From: Allodiplogaster sudhausi
Lineage: Eukaryota > Nematoda > Chromadorea > Rhabditida > Diplogasteridae
Length of the DNA stretch: 64,000 nucleotides
NCBI GenBank assembly: GCA_945643635.1
Contig: CALZFC010000015.1
Coordinates: 1,710,001-1,774,000, forward strand
Direction of reading: 5' to 3'
Under the pieces are notes generated by a model. The model was not told the DNA's origin. It did no database searches and was given only the letters and a program-made list of their open reading frames with translations. This document shows, in pieces, positions 39,038-53,370 of the stretch. Each line of letters opens with the position of its first letter. Position 1 is the first letter of the stretch. The position numbers were made by a program, and so were the translations under genes.

Positions 39038-39246
39038 TATCTCTCTCTCTCTCTCTCTCGCGCTCTCTCTCTCTTTCTTCTTCTGCCTTCCTCTTTCCCT
39101 CTCTTTCTCATCCTCACTTATGTCACTCCTTACTGCTTCGCACTTGGCCCTCCTGGCCCTGCCAGCCCAACTTTGTGCTTCCGTCTACCTATCTTCCTAT
39201 GCGTCTCGCTGCCTCTCTCTCTCCCTCTCTTGCACTCTCTCTCTCG

Positions 39247-39297
<51 letters not shown>

Positions 39298-39300
39298 CCT
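39038..39300. repeat. CT-rich microsatellite cluster
   Basis: Two CT runs (about 39039-39075 and 39225-39297) with CG interruptions, around a short unique stretch. Confidence 0.85.
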
Positions 39301-42300
39301 CCGAAGGCACACATGAGAACATCGAGGACAGTGGAGAATGGAGAGAGGAAAAACTAGGTGATACACTGAGAAAGTGCGAGAACAAGGGTCAAAGGGGCGA
39401 GATAAAGAGATAGAAATAGTTAGAGTCATTGCTAGAGATGGGGATGGCACTCGCTAGAGAGAAAATTAGATGTAGAGAGCAGACTGGAGGAGACATGGAA
39501 GTAGAGAGAAAGCGAGCGCGAGATAGAGGGGAGAGTGAGCGAGAGAGAGAGAGAGAGAGAAGCGCGGGTCCGTGGGTGCGGGTGTCGCTGCAGGCAAGAG
39601 CAGCAGCTAGAAGCCGGGCCATCCGCGGCCTCTGTGGGCGCTCAAAAATCGATGTCTTTTTACAACAGAATGCCAGGACGGAGAGAGGAAAGCGAAAAGA
39701 GAGGAGAGAGAGAGAGAAGGGGAAAAGCTAAAAGAGCGCTGAGGATGAGAGATAGAAAGAGAGAGAGAGAGAGAGAGGAAAGCGGAACGAGAGGGGAGAG
39801 AGCAGGAATGCCTCAGGCAAGCATCCGCGAGAGCGGAAGGAGTGAAGAAGACTGGCAGTCCCATTGCTATGCAAATCATTTAAGATGACGACGATGATTG
39901 AAGTAAGAGGGAGGGATTGAGATGGAGAGAGGAAGAGAAGTAAAGAGAGAGAGAGAGAAGGATTGAGTTGAAGGACTTCCTAGGGGGGTGTCCAAAGGAT
40001 GTCTATGAGTTCGAATGAACTCTACGGAGAAGCAACACGGCACACACTTAGTTTCTCCGCTAATAACTACATAGTTCTCACGCTGAAAAGAAAAATAGGT
40101 TTTATTAATACAAATAAAAAAAGATTCGTTCTTGGTATCAAGAAATTTCTAGACTAATAAGCCAGACTGCCGAAGAGGTGGGACTTCTGTTTGAAATGAT
40201 AGCGGTTTCATGATATGAGTAAATGAGAAGAGAGAGAAAGGAGAAGAGAATGAGAAAAAGAGAGAGAGCGAGAGAGAGAGAGAGAAAAGTGAGAAAGGGA
40301 GAAGGAAAGTGTGAATGAGATAACTTTGATAAGGAAGACAGGGATGCAGAGAAAGAAGTCTGGGAGTAGGCAAAAAGGGAACAAATGAAGGGAATGTCAA
40401 GGTGTATCATGAGAGGAAACTGTTGCGTTTACGAGAAGGAGACGCGGGTCATTGGAATGACTTGGCAAGAGAGGAATAGCTACAAGTAGGAAGAAGAAGG
40501 AAGAAGGAGGGAGAATGAGAGAGTACGAAGAGAGGGGGAGAAAGAGAGGGAGAAAGAGAGAGGAGGAGAGAGAAAGAAAGAGAGAGGGAGAGAGAGAACG
40601 AGATGAATTCTAAGCCCAACCAAAGTCTCCTTCCTCTCGAGGCAAATCAGACTCGTCTTCTGACAATTTACAAGGAAGCACGACGGGATCTGAGATTGTT
40701 CCATCCGACATTCATCAGTAATCAGGGAACACTAGGGAGCATGGATGAGGGAGCGAGAGTGGAGAGAGTGAGAGAGCGATTGAAGGAGGGAGAGACTGAG
40801 AGAGAGAGAGACAGATAAGTCAGGGAAATAAAGAAAAGAGAACGAAAAAGATGAAAAGAGCGACAGAGCACAAAAACAATCTCGAGAGATGCAGAGAAGC
40901 AGCTGACAGCTGCAGAAGAGGCGGACAAAAGACCCTCTTATTCTACTCTATGTCTCTCGCTCTCTCTCTTTCTCTCTCTCTCTCTCCGTCCCTCGCTCTG
41001 CCCTATCTCTCTCTTTTTCTCTTCTGTCTCTCGTTTCTCTCTCCGTAGCTCTCGGTCTCTTTCCCTTTCAATCGCTCTCCTTGCCGTTGTCTCCTCTCTT
41101 TCTCTCGATCTTTACCTCACTTCGCTATCAACAGCGTTACCAGTGTGGTTTAAAGAACGGCGGATATAGCTAGGAAGGAGAGACGCAGAGAAAGGATGAC
41201 AATGGATCTCTTGCGACTACTAGAGTGTGATGGAGAAAGAGGCTCTCGTTCATCTCTTCTCCGTTCATTTGTTGGCTGTCAACGGCATCAACCCTAGTGG
41301 AAGACGATGATGAGGACTCGATTAGGTCTCTCTCCCTCTTCCCTCTCTCTCTCTCCTCTCTCTCTATCCTCTCTCTCACTCTCTCTCCATCTATCTCTCT
41401 CTCCCGTTACTCTATCATTATTTCTCGCTCGACTTTTCTTTCTCTTCACTCTGTTGCTCTCTTCTCCTCTCTCTTGCTTATCCTCATCGTTTCCTTAGTT
41501 TCCTTCATCGCAACTCATAAAAGTCTAAATGCCTGAGTCGCTTCCTCTTACAAATGTCTGACTTGTCTGAATCCTAAACTATGCATGTCTGCACCAATTA
41601 TTTGTAGGTTATATTTGCTCCTGAAGGAGTGACTCTGAGTGAAGACGACGAGATGTGGTGATTAAATGGAGAAGGTGAATGGTGGAAATTTGTAAGGGGA
41701 AGTGTTTGACATGGAAAGAACGTAAGAATAAGGGAGAGGGGATGAATCACTGATGAAGAGCACTGTGGTGTGAACTCCACGAGAGGTCTGGCAACCCAAA
41801 ACGAAGAAGAAAGAAGGAATCGGAAGGGGAAGGGTGAAAAATGTGGCCTTGTTCATTTTTCTTTAGACAGGAGATAACTCGCTTTTGCGCGCGCGGCTGC
41901 CGCCTTTTTCCGTTTCCGAGGTGCAGTGTCAAACATACATAAAATGCATGTGTACGGAAAGGTTCGACTTCGCTAGAAAACACCTGAGGGAAACACTGAG
42001 AGACACAGAGAGAGAGAGAAAGAGAGAGGGAGAGAGAAAGAGAAGGTGGGAGAAGGATATGAAGGCAAGAGGTAGATAGAGAGCTAGAGAAAGAGGAAAA
42101 AGAAGTGGCATTAGCTCACGCGAAGTAGTCAATGTACCCTGCCCAAAAACTCGAATGCAGCTCGATGTCAGACTCCAAGGGAGAGGAACGGAGAGAGGGG
42201 CATCTGAAGCTATTGCAGAATATGGAAGAGGAGAGGAAACAGAGAAAGCATCAGAGGCTTTCAGAGACCGAGAGAACAGAGGAAAATAGGGATGTGAACA

Positions 42301-45300
42301 TGCATTGCATGGATTCGTACTAAGGCCACATCCATTTCACTCCAGATGCATAGAGGAAGAACGAGAGCGAGACATGAAGAGATGGGGAAAGAAAGACAGT
42401 TAGAGAGAGAGTGAGTGAGAAAGAGAGAGAGATAGAACACAATGAAGGCGATAGAGTGTGTGAACGAACAGGAAGAGAGAGAACAAACAACTCTATATCA
42501 GTCACTCTCTCTCTTCCCTTCTCTCTTACAGACGTGCTCGCCCAAAGCTGCATCCTGTCCAAATAGCTTTGGTCGTCCATGGCGTGAACAAGGACTGTTA
42601 GGAACATCGCTGACGAAGGAAGGAAAGAGTGAGAGTGAAGAGAGAGAGAAGATGGATATGGGAGAAGAGTGGTGAAGCATACTAAGGAATGGAAGAAGAA
42701 AATAGCGAGAACTGTATGGGATGACTAGTTACAGACGGTCCGAACGAAGAGAGGATTGAGGGAGAACGAAAGATAGTCAGATAGCGAGAGATATTGTCAG
42801 AGAAAGAGTGGAATCAAAGATGACATCAGAACACTTGCTATGTCTTTGACTCTTTTTCATTCATTTACACTTAATTTCTCCGTCACGTTCTCCTTCGTTC
42901 GCGAGGAAATGAAAGATAGCGACTGCTTAACACAAATAGCAAATAATACTGGACTTGATTGCGTGGAAGTGATGTCATTTGTAACTTGCAAGAATGAGGC
43001 CGTTCTTGGCCGACATTCATGAAGTGGAACGAGAGAGAGGGGAGCGAGAGAAGGATGGAGATCAAGAATTGGAGAGATCGGAAAAAGTTAGTCAAGATAT
43101 TATCACGTCAAACGTGTGTGAATCAAAAAAGGATGAGCAAAGCCGCCGCCGCCTTCATCTCAGAAATGGTTATCCTGCCTCTCATTCCTTTTCTCTTTCT
43201 CTCTTTCTCTATTTGACTGTTTCTCTCATGCTCTTTCTAATTCTCTCTCCTCCTCCGCCTCCTTCTGTTTCTCTGGACTCTCATCGCAGCAACGCTCTTC
43301 CGCTCCCGTCTCTTTTCTTCTCTGACTACGAGGCACGGCCACGGGTGCGGCGGGCTGACAGAGCAAATCGGGGCTGGCCTCCCTCACTAAAAAGGGGGCT
43401 CCCCTCTCTCTGAAGAGACAGGACTCTGCCAGTCAGAGGAAGAGAGAAAGAGAGAGAGAGAGAGAGAGTGAGAGAGGCAGAGGTGGGGAGAGAAGGGGCA
43501 GAATGAGAGGAGAAATAGAGAGAGAGGGAGACTACTGCGGTACACATGCCAGTAGTTGAGAGGAAGAGAAGCAAAAGATAGAGTGTGAAATACAGATAGA
43601 GAGAAAGCGGAAAAGGAGGGTAAGAGAGATATTAAGGACCGATAAGGCAGAGACCTACTTGTCGCTCTCTCTCTATGTTTATCCACCTCTCTCTCTCTCT
43701 CTCTCTCTGGTTTTATCTACTTTCCTCTCCATTGCACTCGAGTGTTTCCCTTCCTATCTACAGCGGCCAACGGTTGCTGGATGAGTAGCTGGCTGGCCAT
43801 TGTCCCAGTTTATGTGTAGTGGAAGGGGCGCTAGGCGACTGGGAGCTGAGCATTAAAAATGGCAGGAAATCTGTGCGCAGAAGTGAAGCGAATGGATTCT
43901 GATGACATGACCTCGATTCCGAGCTGATTAGGGATTTATATGACAATAACTTTAACTCCTCAACCTTTTCCTCTTTCTTCACATCTCTCTTTCACATGTT
44001 TCCTTGTACAATTGTTTCTCACGTTGAAGAAGCAGAGAGACTCGCCTTGGAATGGGGAAGAGCGAGTGATACAGAGGGAGGCCAATTCGAGGCCCGCTCT
44101 GTCCTCTCCGTCATAACAGTCCCATTTATCATTGACGCTCTCCTCTCTTCCACCCATCCTGTTATCTCTCGCTGTCTTACTCACACATTCTCTCATCCTT
44201 CTCTCCCTCCCACTCATGCTGCTGTATCTTGCTTTCGCACTCTCTCTCTCTAATACGCTATGACATCTTATCTCTTTCTCTCTCTCATGTTATCTAACGC
44301 TACATTCACTCATCTTCTCTCTCTCCCACTCTCCTTTTTATCGGCAATCTCATATGATGAGTCACTGAATCAATCATAGTTATTTCCGAACCTTCTATTT
44401 AAGTTGTTTTGTCACCATGTACCACGCACTGGCGTCTTTTTTTTCGCCGGCAGGTGAATTGGCCATTTCTTGAAATGACTAAATGACTATTAGAACCAGT
44501 GCTCCTTTTCTCTCTCGTCAAGCAACAACTAATTTCAGCCCGTTTAGAGAGAGAGAAATATTGTGGGGGCTTTTGTTATTGTATGCATGAATCTGGAATC
44601 AATCAAATTGATGGTTGAGTGTGTAGAAAAGAGAGGGAGAATGAATGAATGAATGGCAGGTGTGGAGAATCTTGACAGTAGTGAAAATCTAAATAAGGAG
44701 GGAGGGAAGAAAAAGGCTCATGACAACGGCACCAATTACACTTTCTCTCTTTCTTCACTTCCTCCTTACACCCCCGGCTATCTGGCGAGAAATGAGCTGA
44801 CAATCAATTCAGCTGATGCTCACATTTTAATTGTCAGTCATATCAGATACGCTAGTCTATATTTAGATACCAGAAAGGAGCTTATGCTAGAATGATGAGA
44901 CAAAAGAATTATGAGGAGGAATAAAAAGGAGGCATGAGTGATTTCCTCGTGCGAATAATAAAACAGACCTGTGTTTCTCTTGATGTCTCTGAGTGCAGAC
45001 TTCCAAATGATTTTCAGCTGCTTGAGTGGACCTGCTCTGCTGGTCGATGTAGTGACTGAGGTGGTCTCCTCTCTCTCTCTCCCTTTACTTTCACAACCCC
45101 ATCACTTCCAGCATTCGGTGCAACTCGGCCAGTCTTACCTGCAAAGAAGAAAAATGGAACATCAAAGTGATCGGTAAGCCGCACACAGAAAGAACATCAC
45201 GACACAACCAATGGCAGAATTACGAGCAGGATAACGTGTTGGGGATAATGGTTAAAAAGATTGGCAAACGAGATAAGCAAAGCTGTAAAGAATTGTCGAC

Positions 45301-46228
45301 ATCTCGTATTAAAAAACTATCCCCTCTTTTTGGAAACCGTTTATCCCCAATTGAATATTCTGCATTTGCATAACTCAATTTGGTTTCCTTCATGCAAATG
45401 CTCCCTAACTAACAGTAAATGAAAGAACTGTGTTGCACTTCTACGAAATGAGAAACGCTGTGAAACAGCTACGGCTGGACTCGATTTGCTAAGAGGACTT
45501 TCGTTTAAAGTTCGTAGTGATCAAGCAGTGTAGAAACAGCTTGGATTAGTGAAGAAAGAAGAGAACTCAAAGGGATACTGAGAGAAGAAGACGAGGGAAA
45601 GAGGAGAATGAGGAACACATGTTCTTTTCCGAGGGAGTGAACTGGAGAGACAACGAAGAGCTGAGGATGAAAACGTGGGGACTGTTCAAGCATGCACAGA
45701 TCTTGCAAAGAATAATTGTAAATATTATGTTCTACACTCGTGCAAAAACAAATTATTAGTTAAATAATTCATTAAAATGAAATGAAAGGCTGGTTGAGAA
45801 AGAGGGAGAAAGGTCCGATTAAAGATGGAAGTGAAAAATATGGTAATTGATATGAAGACAGATCACCTGTGGCTTCAATGGTGGGAGGAGTAAACATAAG
45901 AGGGGGGGGGGTTGAAAATTGGGGGACTGTTTAGAAGGGGAAGCTGACAATGAACGACCACTGGGCAACTACTCCAAAACAACTAGAACCCACGACGTGG
46001 CCCTGAAAAGCAACAGACAAATGAGCGAGAGAAATAAAAGAAAAGAAAGAGAGACAGAGAGAGAAAGAGAAAAGGAGGGATCGAGAAGCCGTCGAGGAAA
46101 TGAAGTCCCGCCTGAGAAGGGGTCATAAATTTTGCGAAGTGTACAGGAAACACAGCGCCCGAAATGTTGCTTCACTCAGCGATCAAACCAGATGTTCACT
46201 TTCTGTGTTGCAGAGGTCCGTGTCCGAA

Positions 46229-46263
<35 letters not shown>
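46229..46263. repeat. (GA)n microsatellite
   Basis: Pure GA run of about 34 bp. Confidence 0.95.
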
Positions 46264-46264
<1 letters not shown>

Positions 46265-46973
46265 AAGAAGTTGTTTTCCAAGTTGCCGGTTTCGGCTTTG
46301 GTTACTCCTCATTGCTCGGTGGGAAAGGTTCGTTGGGTGCAATCCTATTTTGTTTGAAGAACGAATCGCATATCACGATGGAAGAAGTGATACGCAATCT
46401 GTGCACATTCATGGGAAGTCTAGGCTGTCAGGAACGAAACAATCCATGCCTTCATCACTACGGCCTGTTACTACTAATATATTGGATAGTGAGAAGGAAA
46501 GGCTGGCGAATCAATGCGAAGTAAAGGAAGTGAACGGAAAGAAATATGGTGATATTCCACGATAAAAGGGCGCTCTCACCTTTTTCCAGACCCATGAAAG
46601 CATGTGCCAATTCAGCTTTCCAAATTGTAACTATTGAGGCGAAAAAGCATTATATACATATGTATGTATGTACATCTATGTATGAAGAGGAAAAAGTGTG
46701 CTACCAAAAACAGGGAGGGAGAAAAAACGACAAAAAAGGAAAATAAATGAAGGAGAGTGGGAAGTTATGGATCACGAGTGAGAGAGGGAGAGAGAGGGAG
46801 AGTGTTAAAGATAGACGCCAAAGAGACAATGAGAGACGACCGAAAGAGATGATAGAGAGAAATAGCAGTTGACTAGTAAATTGATGGAAATAGCGAGTTG
46901 GGTTCGGAGCAGCTTCTGCGGAGGCCCGTTAGCGAGAGCGCCTTTTTGTGTGAGTGGCACGGCTATTCAGGCC

Positions 46974-46999
46974 ACTCTCTCTCTCTCTCTCTCTCTCTG
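46974..46999. repeat. (CT)n microsatellite
   Basis: Pure CT of about 25 bp following a GC-rich island. Confidence 0.95.
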
Positions 47000-47355
47000 C
47001 CTTTCTCCCTGTCCTCCTCACTCGCCCCTCTCTTCATCGCAGTATCCGTCTTTTTTCTCTCTCTCTCTCAATTCCGCTCTTTTTCTTTTGTCGGTATCTT
47101 ATATATCAGAATTGCTACATGGACTTCATTTTTCCTCGTTGTATCTCTGCTGTCTTTCGATTTCTTCCTCACTTTCTTCTTTCTTGTTCTCTCTCTCTCT
47201 CCGTCTCTTTTCTCTCACTCATTCTTATTTCACTCCTCCGAGTATGTAAAGCGGCCAGAGTCTTCTCTTTCGCTGCTGTACGCCCAGCGGCTTTCGAATA
47301 TTATCTTGTTCTCTCTACACATCTGAGTCTCCACAGTCTCTCTCCTTCTCATGCG

Positions 47356-47361
<6 letters not shown>

Positions 47362-47399
<38 letters not shown>

Positions 47400-47413
47400 C
47401 TTTCTCTCTCTCG
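47362..47413. repeat. (CT)n microsatellite
   Basis: CT run with a single CGCT and TTT interruption. Confidence 0.95.
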
Positions 47414-48588
47414 GGGTCTCCACTGTCTCACTCCTTCTCATGCTCTCTCTTTCCTTCTCTGCTTTTGTCTCCCTCTCTCTCCTCCTCATTCTCCATCTTC
47501 ATCCCTTCTATTCTCTTCTCGTTTTCGATGCGAGGCATGAAATGAGGCAAACCAAAACAATAACATCGATCATATAGCAGAGGATGCGGACGACGAGAAA
47601 TGAGCATGGAGAGAGGTGAGGGAATAGCAATAGATAGTGGTGATAAGGAAGAGAATGTTAAAGGAAGAAAGAGAGAGAGAGAATGTGTGTGAAATAGCGA
47701 GACAGAGAGAGAGAGAGAAAGAGAGAGATGAACAGAGAGAAGTCTGCTAAATCAGGAAGGATTATGGGGGAGAAAAGGGCTGCTCGCTGTTCCTTCTCTT
47801 CCGCTTTCCTCTTCTCATTTTCCTTTCTTATTCTTCTTCCTTCATTCTCTCTTGTAGTCGCAGGGAAATTGTACACGAACGAGTCTTAAATTGTGGCCAT
47901 AAATTTGCTCGGACGATTTCGATATTATAGTTTACATCATATTTAATAATTGATAATTTCTCATCATGATACATACACACATATGTGCGTCATTTGACTT
48001 ATCGATGTATGTATGTATTTATAAAGGAATGATAATATATGCAAATATGGTGGCTCTCATTAAAGGAGAATGAAACCCATTTTCGATACCTAACAATAAG
48101 CGATCACACTAGTCAGTCATACACCTTGATTTCAAAACTTCAGCAAAGTAAAAGGATTCAAAAGTCCAAGATGCAAGTGAAATTTGCTTATAAAAAAATG
48201 TAATTTCAAAAATTCTGAAAAAATTTTTATGGTTGCGCAATTCAGAATAGTTACATGAATATGAGTACTTGCATAACATGATACTACAATCAGATTTAGT
48301 CCAGTATACTACGTAAATAATCGAGGGAAGGCAAGTAGACAGCCTTCAAATTTCTTTCCCTTGCCTTTTCTCTCCTTCTTGACGAAAAGGAATTCGAATT
48401 AAAGGTAAGATAAACTGCTCCTGAATGGGCCTGCAACGAATGGGGAGGAGGGACACAAATAATGAGAGAGGACACTCACGGCCACTGGGAAATCGGATAG
48501 GAAACCTTTTTAAGGAATAGAACGCCGATGGCAGTTGGAGAGATGGAGAGAGACTGAGAACGAAGACAACGAGAGAGAGATATAGAGA

Positions 48589-48589
48589 G

Positions 48590-48628
<39 letters not shown>
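48589..48628. repeat. (GA)n microsatellite
   Basis: GA run preceded by CAGATAGA steps. Confidence 0.95.
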
Positions 48629-48629
<1 letters not shown>

Positions 48630-49144
48630 AAAGAAAGTAAAATGATGGAGAGTACTTTAATGAGTGAAAAGTGTGCACAGCCGGCTGAAGCACGTTAGGA
48701 TCCAAAGAAAGTCTGGTAGAGAACAAGGAGAAGAAATCAGATTGAGAAGGAGAGAGAGCGAGTGAGCATGAATAAGTGAGAGACGAGAGGGGAGAGAGCG
48801 AGAGAAAGAGAAAGATGGATGGAGAGGCGGAGAGAGAGGAGAATGGCGTCTCCGGCCATGTCTCCGAGAACTCCCTTCCCTAGTCACGCCGATGGCTCCA
48901 AGTCTGGGAGTAAAGCGGTCCAGAAAGGAGAAAGCAGAAGTTGCGAGAGAGAGAAAGAGAGAGAGAGAGAAAGAGAAAGAGAAAGAGAAAGGAAAGAGGG
49001 AGAACGAGAGAGGGAACAGGGCGAAAGATGTAGTAGAGAGAGAAGAGAGAATTAGGAAGGAAAAGAATGCCGAGAGAGCTGAGAAAGTCGGGAATGCCTG
49101 GCTGCCGTCGCGTACGCTGAGTCCTCTCATCGTCATCTTTCCCT

Positions 49145-49147
<3 letters not shown>

Positions 49148-49179
<32 letters not shown>

Positions 49180-49182
49180 TCT
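49148..49182. repeat. (CT)n microsatellite
   Basis: CT run of about 28 bp ending in CCCTCTC. Confidence 0.95.
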
Positions 49183-52100
49183 TTTCGGGCCGCAAATCGA
49201 ACAAACTTTCTTCTTCAACTTCTTTCGGTTTTCCACTTCGGGCATAATGGGCAATTCAAAGGGGTAGACAGGAGAGAAAGAGAGGATGGCAGTGTGGAAA
49301 GAGAGCGAGCAATGGAATGGGAAGAAAAGCGGGAAATAATATAATCGAAATAACTTATCAGTTCTAGAGAGGAAATATAATTCTCGGAATAATTTAACAA
49401 AGATTTACAATAAACATAGATTTAAGTAAAACGCATAATATTCTGCAGTCCTTTTCAGCTAAAATAATCGACAATGCATTTGTATAATTTGTTGACTAAC
49501 TCGACTTGAAAGTAGAAAAATGTGGGTTTAGCAACACAAGTAAATACACCATCGTTTGCTCGCTAAATGGCAAGCAACACGTAATAATTAAGTAGATCTA
49601 AATTGTAAAACGGAATCTTGTAGCGTAAAGCAGCAGCAGTCGACTTGCCACTTCAGAAGGCGACGTGAGGGTGGCAGAAGGCATGCTTCTTAGGGAAGTT
49701 GAGGAGGAGAGAGAGAGAAGAGAGATGAGAGATGAGAGTGAGAGAGTGAGAAGCAGTGAAGTAGAGAGGGAAGGGAGAGAGACAGAGAAAAATGGAAAAT
49801 GTGATAGAGATGTCGTTTGCGAGAGGAAAAAGGGCGGGGCTTTGCATACCCCTGAGGTCCTCTTTGAGAGAGATCGATTCGTCGCGCACTGCCAGAGGCC
49901 AGAAGGACTTTCTTTTTCTCTCATCCCCTTCCCCTCACTTTTTATCTCTCTTTATCTCTCTCACTCTCGCCTATTCAATCTCCTCTGTCTTTTCAACCTT
50001 CTCTCTTTCTCTAGCAGCGCCATTTATTCTCTCATTCCTGATTTCGCTCTTCTTCCTCTCTCACTACTTATACTGCGATATTTTTCTTAAATATAAATGC
50101 CCTTTTCCTCATTAGCAAAGAGATGCAACAATATGAGACAAAAACACCTGCTGTACACAGTTGTAAAACGATAATATGAATAATAAGAACATTGGCAAGA
50201 ACAAAATAGACTTGGAGATACATTCATATTTTCTTATTATTTTTATACGTGCCAGTTTTTTTGGAAATCTTGGTTTGGTAAATGGAATGAGAAAGAGAGA
50301 GAAAGAATCAGAAGAGGCAAGTTTGTGTAAGCATTGGTATTGCAACCAATTATGATTAGTGATTCAAAGCGATTATTTGTTGCTGTATTCTCATTAAAAA
50401 TATATACTTTCAAAGTACAAATTGCCAAGTACAAATACCCATGAATATTTAGACGCTTGTACGACCCGAACTTTTCCATTCGAATAATCTTCAAGTAGGC
50501 GGAAGCTCTCACTCCACTCTCCTCTTCGCCTCTGCTCACTCTTTCCCTTTCATCTTTCGATCTTTCTTTCGCTCTCTCTTTCTCTCTCTTTCTGTTGCTG
50601 ACAGGAAACTGACGTTCGAGGAATCCAGCAAATCTGTCGGACCAAAAAAAGGCGAAAGAATGTACCCAAGGGAACGCATTTCACTGTCTTCCCCCCTTTC
50701 CACATTTGCAAGTTTACCTCACTCTTTTCCTCTCTCCATTAAAGCTTGCCAAATTTCCTCGAAACTTTTGTCTAAGTTTTCAATACTTTCTCTTATCTTA
50801 TACATCCCATGACCTCATGACCAACCTGATATCAATTTGAGTCAGAAGAACCTGCGTGAAGACTGAATTCGTGAATGAATCGCAAAAAAATCGAGTCCGT
50901 GAGAGACAATTGGCAAACATTTTGCTGCTCAAGACAGTTTAAAAGGAAAAAGTTTCTGAAACAACGGAAAAAAGACTACAAAAAGAGGTAATAGGTCAAT
51001 TAATATTTAAACATGCCTTAGATATGAATGAGTGGGGTTTAGTGCGGTCTCGCAGGCTGAACCCACTCAAAGTGATAAGAATCTTCCTCTTATGCACTTC
51101 GAGAGACCAGAAATAGTTCTTCTCTTCTCTCTCTTTCCTCTTCTTTTCTCTCCTCTCAATGATTTGCGTCATTGCTAACTGCAGCAGTTCGTAGATACCG
51201 AGAAGCTGATAAAAATACAGTGCATGTGATATTGCGTGGACAGCTGCCGAATTGTCATTGAGAGGCTATTACAAAGAGGTAATTGAGCTTCTTTTGAATA
51301 ATTTATTAGTTTTTACTTCGTATCGCCAGGCTGAGATCGTTTCTCTGGATTCTCATGAAAACGACAACAAAAATCAGAAATCTTTAAGAAGTCAGCTGAA
51401 GGTAGAGAGAGTGCTCCATTGTAAATTATCGCTACATTAAGAAATTTAAAATGTTAATATCGTTAGTCGATAAGAGTTGTGAAGCTTGCCTCTAAAGAAG
51501 AGTAAACAAATGAGAGAGATAGGAGAGATAGAGAGAGGGAGAGAGAGAGGGAGAGAGAGGGAGAGAGTCGATGAAATGTCGAGAGGGATAGCAGACATGG
51601 GAGAGCGAGAGAGAAAAAGTAAGGCAAAAAAAGAAAGAGAGGGGAAAGTGTTGAACTGATAAGGAATGCATGGTCGCAGTGCACTGACGCAGGCAGCTTG
51701 CGTTCTTCATCTCATCGTCTCAGAAACAATTGCGGTGTACAGGTTCTAAGCCGACTCAGGCACGGCAACTGCAATCTTTGATGACGGCAGTCATCAGATT
51801 GTGATTAAATTATTGGGGAGAGAGAAAAGGAGAGAGAAAGAGAGATAGGGAGAAAGAGACAAGGATTCAGTCAATTCCTTAATCGGTTCATGTGATCCCT
51901 TCCATTGTCTCAGAGGCCATACCAGAATATCTCTTTAGGCAAGGTTTACAAAGCGAGCTGCCAAAATGCTTCAAAGTCCACCAATGCTCTGCTCAGTTTA
52001 TTCTCACTTTCTCTCTCTTTCTCTCTCTCGTTCTCTCTCTTTCTCCCTCTCTCCCTCTTTTTGTGTCTCTCTCTCTCTATCTGGCGCCTCACAGCGAAGA

Positions 52101-52490
52101 TGCGAAGAAAAATTAGTTTATAATGTGTACTAACCATAAGACATTTGAAGAACGCTGGGAATCGCACAATTCGAGTTGCTGACGCTTTCCATTCATTGGT
52201 GGGGAGGAAGACAAGAACTTCTCCCGCAAAATTGAGTGCTTCGGTGCAATCCAATAAATGTTCAACTTTTACCAACTAGTGGAGAAAATATGAAACGAAG
52301 ATTCCATGAATCGTCAAGAAGATCTCTCGGTTAAGTCAAAATAATCTCATTGTTCATTGCATCCAAAGTTCACACACTTTCCTGGAGATGTTTCTATGGA
52401 AGGAAAGGGTCAAAGATTCGTTCAAAACAATCAGAGAGAAAGCACCACTTTGCATTTCTCGCGGCTCTTTTCTTTTTTTTTCTAATTTTC

Positions 52491-52521
<31 letters not shown>

Positions 52522-53179
52522 CGGTTTTCCATCTTCCTCGCTCCTCCCTTCCTCTTTTTTTCTCTCTCCTACCCATATATTTTCCCTCGCTAAGAGACTT
52601 GTTGTTGAGGTAGAAAAGAGGAAGTCGTGTTGAATGAGATTTTCAGGAGCATCGCGTGCTGGTCACTAGGAATCAACAGGAGGAGGTCATCCAATCAACC
52701 AATCATGAACGAGCAAAGAAAGCACACAAACAGATTTTACCTCTCTCCTCTCCCTTCTCTCTCTCTCTCAATAGATCTTTCATCCTCTACCTCTTTGTAT
52801 GTATCTCTCAATATGGCCACTTTCTCTATTCACCTCTCGCCGTTACTGTTTCTTTATGCGAAGTCTTCTTTGAGAAAGTTAATTAGCTCCAAAAACCTAA
52901 TGTGCTTATGGTAAGTGGAATGCTTGCCAAGAACCTTGTTGAAAACATGCATACTGGGAATGTATGAAATTTATGAGAAATTTTAAAAATAGAAGAAAAC
53001 ACGCAGCACTTTCAAAGAATATTCGGGATTCTTGGTTTCATCTTTACATTACTCTGAGAAGCTTAAGCAGCAACAAGTTACGTCCCAATTATCCGATGCT
53101 TCGCGTTTATTTATAGAAAACAAGATTTGAAACGTCACAAATGTCTGCATACATCCAGCACATGTTTTGCTAAACTTAC

Positions 53180-53370
53180 ACATTCTCGAGCGAGCAACAG
53201 AAGGCTTCCGAGATGTAGCTAGCAAGAAGAAAGAGGAAAGTTGTTGGGTGAGAGGAGAAGACGGAGGGGGAGAGGAGAGAGCGGAGGAGTCTTCGACTGC
53301 CAGTTCCATTTCATGGCTCTCGTTTCCGCTGGCAACAATGCGACTTTCACAGAATACACTTTTCGCACCG
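53180..53370 (-). other. orphan exon candidate on the minus strand
   Basis: 191 nt between acceptor cacacctttag and a perfect GTAAGT donor, open in one phase. It reads GAKSVFCESRIVASGNES, then a Ser/Pro-rich stretch, then LLATSRKPSVARSRM. It lies downstream of the alkaline phosphatase gene. I could not find partner exons, and the opposite strand is open too, so it may be chance. Confidence 0.2.

Noticed and set aside
46132..46524. Frame with LLGGKGSLGAIL, reminiscent of the SDE2 GGKGGFGS motif
   Set aside because: Only six residues resemble it, the preceding sequence is a GA-repeat (Arg-Glu) run, and the downstream conserved block is absent; not enough for a gene or pseudogene call.
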